From: Saccoglossus kowalevskii
Taxonomy: Eukaryota; Hemichordata; Enteropneusta; Harrimaniidae
Reading direction: 5' to 3'
Length of the DNA: 24,960 nucleotides
Assembly: GCF_000003605.2 (NCBI RefSeq)
Contig: NW_003153752.1
Span: 34,573 to 59,532, forward strand
Shown here: positions 20,362 to 24,960 of the stretch, one piece after another
Numbering within the stretch: position 1 is the first letter of the stretch
How the letters are laid out: each line of letters starts with the position of its first letter
Translations under genes and position numbers: made by a program
The notes under the pieces: model-generated
Database searches by the model: none
What the model was told of the DNA's origin: nothing
The model's input: only the letters and a program-made list of their open reading frames with translations

Positions 20362-22534
20362 TAAGTTTATTCGTATATGTGCAAGTATTCATGTATAGTC
20401 TGGTCACTATGCCAATAGTTGGATGATAGTGTATGAAATATACATGTGATTTTTTTTCCCATTCACGGCTAACTTGTTTATTTGTTTATTGTCGTTAATG
20501 TGCTTTCTTACCATTTAAGAACATAATGCATCTCAAAGGCGTAAAGCTACTTGGCTGCGAGTCAATCTACATTATATTGTTTTTCTTTTCATTTTTTTTT
20601 TCTTATTTATTGTAAACAAACGTAATTTCCAAATTTGTCCAAAATAGTGAATTGATAAAATCATCCCGAAATAAACACTTTTTTCAGCGGTCCATCCAAG
20701 GAACCATTATACCAAGTATTAAAACATTCGGGCTGTTAGTCTTTATGAAAGGGTCGATTTAAAAAGAACATGTCTGAACTAAATAATCACAACGTGCTTT
20801 AAGGTGGCATCAGCATTTAAACCACATATCACATTGTATCACCACAAACAAATTATACCACATATCACTGTGCACAGATAGGTCAATCGTTTTTTGATTT
20901 ATAGTCCAACCCATTTTACAGGACATGATATACAAATAAATAAAATAAATAGAACAAAAAACTGTTACATATATGTGCTCGTCATATAGAGGTGACATAC
21001 AGTTCCCGCCATATTACAATTTAAAAGTTTGAACTTTCACCTACTTAATTAAAACACCGCTCAATAAAAACTACTATACTAATCACTCGCCCTCACTTTC
21101 CTGATGAACAATTGTACCAAATGTTGAATTAAACAATCATTAACAATTTTTGCCACATGTCCCACAATTTCTGGCCCAAAACTACACCTGACTTTGTTCA
21201 TTGCCAGTAATCTACCCTTTACTTTACTTTACACATTCCCGCAGAAAAAAATGCAAAAGGTAGTTCGAACGGTTTTAGAATTACAACCGAAATCAATTTA
21301 CAGGATAAAAATCATAAGAAAAAAAATAGGATTAATCAGAAGAAAAGCAATAGGCTTGTGGTGTGCACATGAATTATGATTACCATGGTGACATCTCATG
21401 CCTAACAAGCGTATTAATACATATTAATGCTCACCACGTTTAACTATTGACATCCTTACGTTAAACTAATCACTTTTTATGACTTTTCATAACTCTACAA
21501 GCTGTAAGATCTCCGTATCATATCATCAAGTTGATTCTTGCTGTTTCATATTATTTTGCCAATTACAGGTTTATTACCGTTTGTTTTTTGGTTTGCTTAC
21601 GAAAATACCTCGGACCTAATGAGCAATGTAATGTACACAGGTGCTCAGATAACAATACCAATTTTCCGAACATTACCATAAATAAAACGCATAATATTAA
21701 GAATATTTAATTTCTTTAGAGACAGTTACGATATATAATCCTTACTTGTCGTGTATGATGTCAAAACCTGAATTAAAAGAAAACAATTAATCATGTTTCA
21801 TGTTAATGCACAATGTAAAATTTAAACAATAAACAAACGTTCCGTAATCTGTTTATTTTTTGGCACACTCCATCTGAGCATCTGAATTATGTGTCTTTCG
21901 ATTAAAATCAGTTTCCAGCATACGACATATGAACAATGGTTTTAAATTAATAATGGCGAATTGCATACAATTTCATATCTCACTATTGTGCGAGTGTGCA
22001 AGTAGTTATATCATTATAGCGCCCTCTAAGGTGGAAGGATTAACCATTCTTCTATGTACAAACAAACCTGTCATTCGACACCCGAGATGAAGTTGTTTTT
22101 GTTATAATTGGCATTGTCCATATTACAAGAGTGCCTAACTTTCATGAACATGTAAATAACTTCTGTCTGTGCTGTAATACTCATGAGATTAAATAATAGG
22201 ATGACCATCGCGAATAATCTAGTCACGTGTGAAATGAAGTACGTAGTATCTCATGTCTCATGTCTGCCAAACACAGTCATACACTGATTGTATATACGAT
22301 GTATGAACTTTTCCTGTTAGTTTGAACCTCTGCACAATTCATGAACAAATATATTATTTCAAGGTTGTCAGACCACTAGGATATATGCCGCAAAGTGAAT
22401 GTTATGACACTAACATTCTCAATTAGCCATTTCACTATTTTCACTATAAATTTGTTGTTTCGTTTGAGAAAAAATGCAGACCATATGCAAGTAATTACGA
22501 GTTAACGGCAGTCTAACGCACTCAAACACTACCA

Positions 22535-23480
22535 ACTGTCTAGTCTACTTCCTCTTGGTTACCAGTTTATGGTGGGTTATTGCGGCCCGCCAAATCAATG
22601 ATTTGTCGTAGTATGTCTTCATGTCTGTTCAATGCAATCAAAATAATATGGTTAGATATCCTTCCTTTCATCAAACTTACTTTGAACAATGATGTCGTAT
22701 GTTTTTATGTTTTTATATTTTTGTCAGGTGATGGCGCAGAGAGCTGTATCAATAAACAGTAAAATGTAAGCTAATCTCATGTGTTTGCATATCGGTTAGA
22801 CACAAATAAGGAACCACCAAACCTGTTAAAATATACAATTCTCATGTTGTTTTAACTATGATTATTCAGTTCAGTACTTTGTTTCAGCCCGTGCTATAGA
22901 ACTGTGCGAGAATGCAACTACGTGCTACTTTTCTGTAACACTTTGCAGGCCTACAAAATAAGGTTCTAGTACAAAACGACCCTAAAATGACGTTGAAAGA
23001 TAAAATGAAAAAAAAGAAAAGAAATTCTGATAAAAATATGGAAAGGGAACTAAATTTATGAATGAAAATATAGTAACGAATGGCAAGAACAAAAATAAAA
23101 ATGGTTTAAATAAAGCATAACACCCCTCCCCAAAAATGTGATAAGTCGAAGTATAATTGTAAATGGCAAATACGTCTTCAACAAAACTTGGCTTGAAATG
23201 GTTCAAAATAAACCCAGCTCAATAATTAAAGTACAACACTAATATCTGTACCAAATACGTGATCTATTCACAATCATGTATGACGAAACATTGAACTCAA
23301 AACAGCTGTTTACCCCATAACTTAATGTTATGACTAGAACAGTCTCGAAGTTATTTCTGTCCAACTTATAAAAGAGAATAATATAGGTTAAATGTTACAG
23401 TGATTCATCAACAGCAGGCATAATATGGCCGTATATCCTTCACGTAATTCAATTTTTCTTTGAGAGTCGTAACCTAGCAA
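22535..23480. other. Private core of copy B
   Basis: Replaces, at the equivalent place, the 15005-15905 core of copy A, with no visible similarity. AT-rich, with an A-rich patch near 22985-23105. No coding or repeat family recognised. Confidence 0.45.
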
Positions 23481-24026
23481 TTCGTTTTCTGTTGAAATAG
23501 TTTTTTGTAGCTAAGGTTTGTCGGTTTATTGTTCGGGATTTAAGAGGAAGTCACTGAAATAAAGAAACCTGGGGAATATTTGTAGTCAGTTGGGTTTGAG
23601 TTGATGAAACAGCGCGGACTACTTCAAACAAAACAGAGGTATAAATCATTGTGGAAAACGGGGTTACAGATTACAAATGTGGATGTTGGCGTACTATACA
23701 CAGAGTAGGCATTAAATGTTACACCAAACATATTTTTTATCTCAAATTTCGGACACATGCTAACAAGGTAACTACTTGAGCCATTGAACAGTTCAAATGT
23801 GTTTGACCAGTAGCTACTATTTTTACTGTTGCAAATAATACAAATAATACGAACATTTATTAAATGTTAAAATAGCCACGACATATCAAATTAAAACTAC
23901 TGTAACTTTTCATCACCATAGTTCACATATATGTCAATCCGGGCAATCCTGTTCAATTAAATTAATATGTTTTTACATTGGTTAACGAACATTTGCTATA
24001 AAGAATAACACATGAATGATGACATA

Positions 24027-24330
24027 CAGAGACGGTGCCAGCTTTTTGTGACTGTGGGGGCGATTTTTATGTGAATGTCAACAAATCGAGCGCCGAAGGC
24101 GCGACCTTTCTTGAGGGGTCCGGGGCATGCTCCCCCGGGGAAATGTTGAAATCTAGTACCTCTGAAACGCTGTTTCCTGCGGGAGCACATTTTGATGGTA
24201 CACTTAGGTATATTTCTCTTACGTTTTCTGGAGACTGGTGTATGACTGTCGTGAAAATAGACTGATGAGTGTTTCATCTTATTTTATTTTATTTTGTGGG
24301 GGCGACTGCCCCCACGGTGCCGCCGCACTG
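24027..24330. mobile_element. hAT-like nonautonomous DNA element (304 bp) with empty site in copy A
   Basis: GC-rich and absent from copy A, whose unoccupied site reads ATGATGACACGT (about 16546). In copy B the left flank is ATGACATA (24019-24026) and the right flank ATGACACG (24331-24338), an 8-bp target duplication with the final CG mutated on one side. The ends CAGAGACGG... and ...CCGCCGCACTG form short imperfect inverted termini of the CAG-type seen in hAT elements. An exact TGATGACA repeat at 24017-24024 and 24329-24336 allows an alternative parsing two bases away. Inside are a GCGCC-GAA-GGCGC hairpin (24090-24102) and a palindrome with stem GTGGGGGC and loop GACT (24296-24315). It has no transposase. 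Confidence 0.7.
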
Positions 24331-24960
24331 ATGACACGTGTCAAAGATTCAATATTATTCAACGGGAAATACTTTCCATGGGAACCCATAAACAAGTTAC
24401 TGACTAGCAGTCTATTAGGTTTGTGGCTGCCATGTTGATCTGTAAACCAGATGTGCATGTCATGTTCGTCATGAAAAGTAATATATCAGCAGTCTTTAGG
24501 CGTATGGTACACCGGATACAGAACACTGATCATGCCCCATGCATCGGATCTTGTGAAATGATAATGCCTGCTAGTTATATTTATGTTGTTGGCGAAGCGA
24601 CACATTACTCGTGAAAACAACTAATCACCCGATGTTTTGTCATAATAACACCAACCAGCTGGGTGTATTGTATGTAAGTAAGTCTCTCCATTGCCTTTAC
24701 TGATGACATGTGGTTTTAATTGCACTCAGTACAATGACCCGGGTCACAGTGTTAGAAACACACACGATAAAGAGACCTGCATGTCACTAATCAGACGTTA
24801 TTGCAAACAATTGTATATTCAACGGCGGCACTATTATAGATAATGTAATGCTAAACGACACTCTAAACTCAGTAACACTATTTTAGCAGAGTTTCAGTTC
24901 ACAAAGGTATTTAATTTTAATAGATTAGTATAAGTAAGTATTGGGGGTATTGACCATACA

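Larger units (their letters stand above)
17353..20984. other. AT-rich spacer between the two duplication copies
   Basis: Apart from a tRNA-like SINE remnant near 18511-18563, a CAA-rich low-complexity patch near 19415-19470 and a candidate plus-strand first exon ending at 20361, I see no gene, RNA or recognised repeat on either strand. Confidence 0.5.
20985..24960 (+). repeat. Segmental duplication, copy B (to window end)
   Basis: Direct partner of 12938-17130, about 8.04 kb downstream at its left edge and 7.6-7.8 kb at its right edge. The offset changes with private insertions. It lacks the LINE of copy A, contains a hAT-like element at 24027-24330, and has its own non-matching core at 22535-23480. 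Homology runs to the window edge, so the right border is not seen. Confidence 0.9.

Noticed and set aside
24035-24265. Open frames on both strands inside the hAT-like element
   Set aside because: They follow from the GC-rich palindromic element and have no transposase or other domain motifs.

Overview
The window is AT-rich, intron-rich animal DNA. It reads as a marine or other invertebrate nuclear genome: there are canonical GT-AG introns, CR1/L2-type LINE fragments and a short hAT-like element. I see no operons, bacterial promoters, CRISPR arrays or rRNA. The exact phylum cannot be read from the sequence; a basal deuterostome or a lophotrochozoan would fit, and this is inference only.

One protein-coding gene can be reconstructed with confidence: the ortholog of TTC38 (tetratricopeptide repeat protein 38), on the minus strand from 9695 down to 2879. 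Fourteen coding exons join in frame through GT-AG introns. They give 1401 nt including the stop, or 466 residues, against about 469 in vertebrate TTC38. The start is a 7-codon exon at 9675-9695 and the stop is a TAA at 2879-2881.

The TTC38 promoter and first-exon region has been duplicated in tandem. The distal copy (9571-9752) carries the usable first exon. The proximal copy (9016-9195, inside intron 1) carries a decayed version with a 1-nt deletion. Intron 6 begins with a perfect (TA)30 microsatellite that starts inside the 5' splice site.

Region 1-2878 is downstream intergenic DNA with one dispersed repeat copy. Region 9753-12937 is upstream of TTC38. It holds a decayed plus-strand coding-like stretch that I do not recognise, plus AT-rich DNA with local tandem repeats.

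The right half is dominated by a diverged direct duplication: copy A about 12938-17130 and copy B about 20985-24960, roughly 8 kb apart. Each copy has its own later changes. Copy A carries a minus-strand CR1/L2-like LINE fragment. Copy B carries a 304-bp hAT-like nonautonomous element for which copy A preserves the empty site. The cores of the two copies (15005-15905 and 22535-23480) are not alike. Between the copies lie another LINE tail fragment (17247-17352), a decayed tRNA-like SINE head (18511-18563) and otherwise featureless AT-rich DNA. I found no convincing new defence, toxin or virus-like system.
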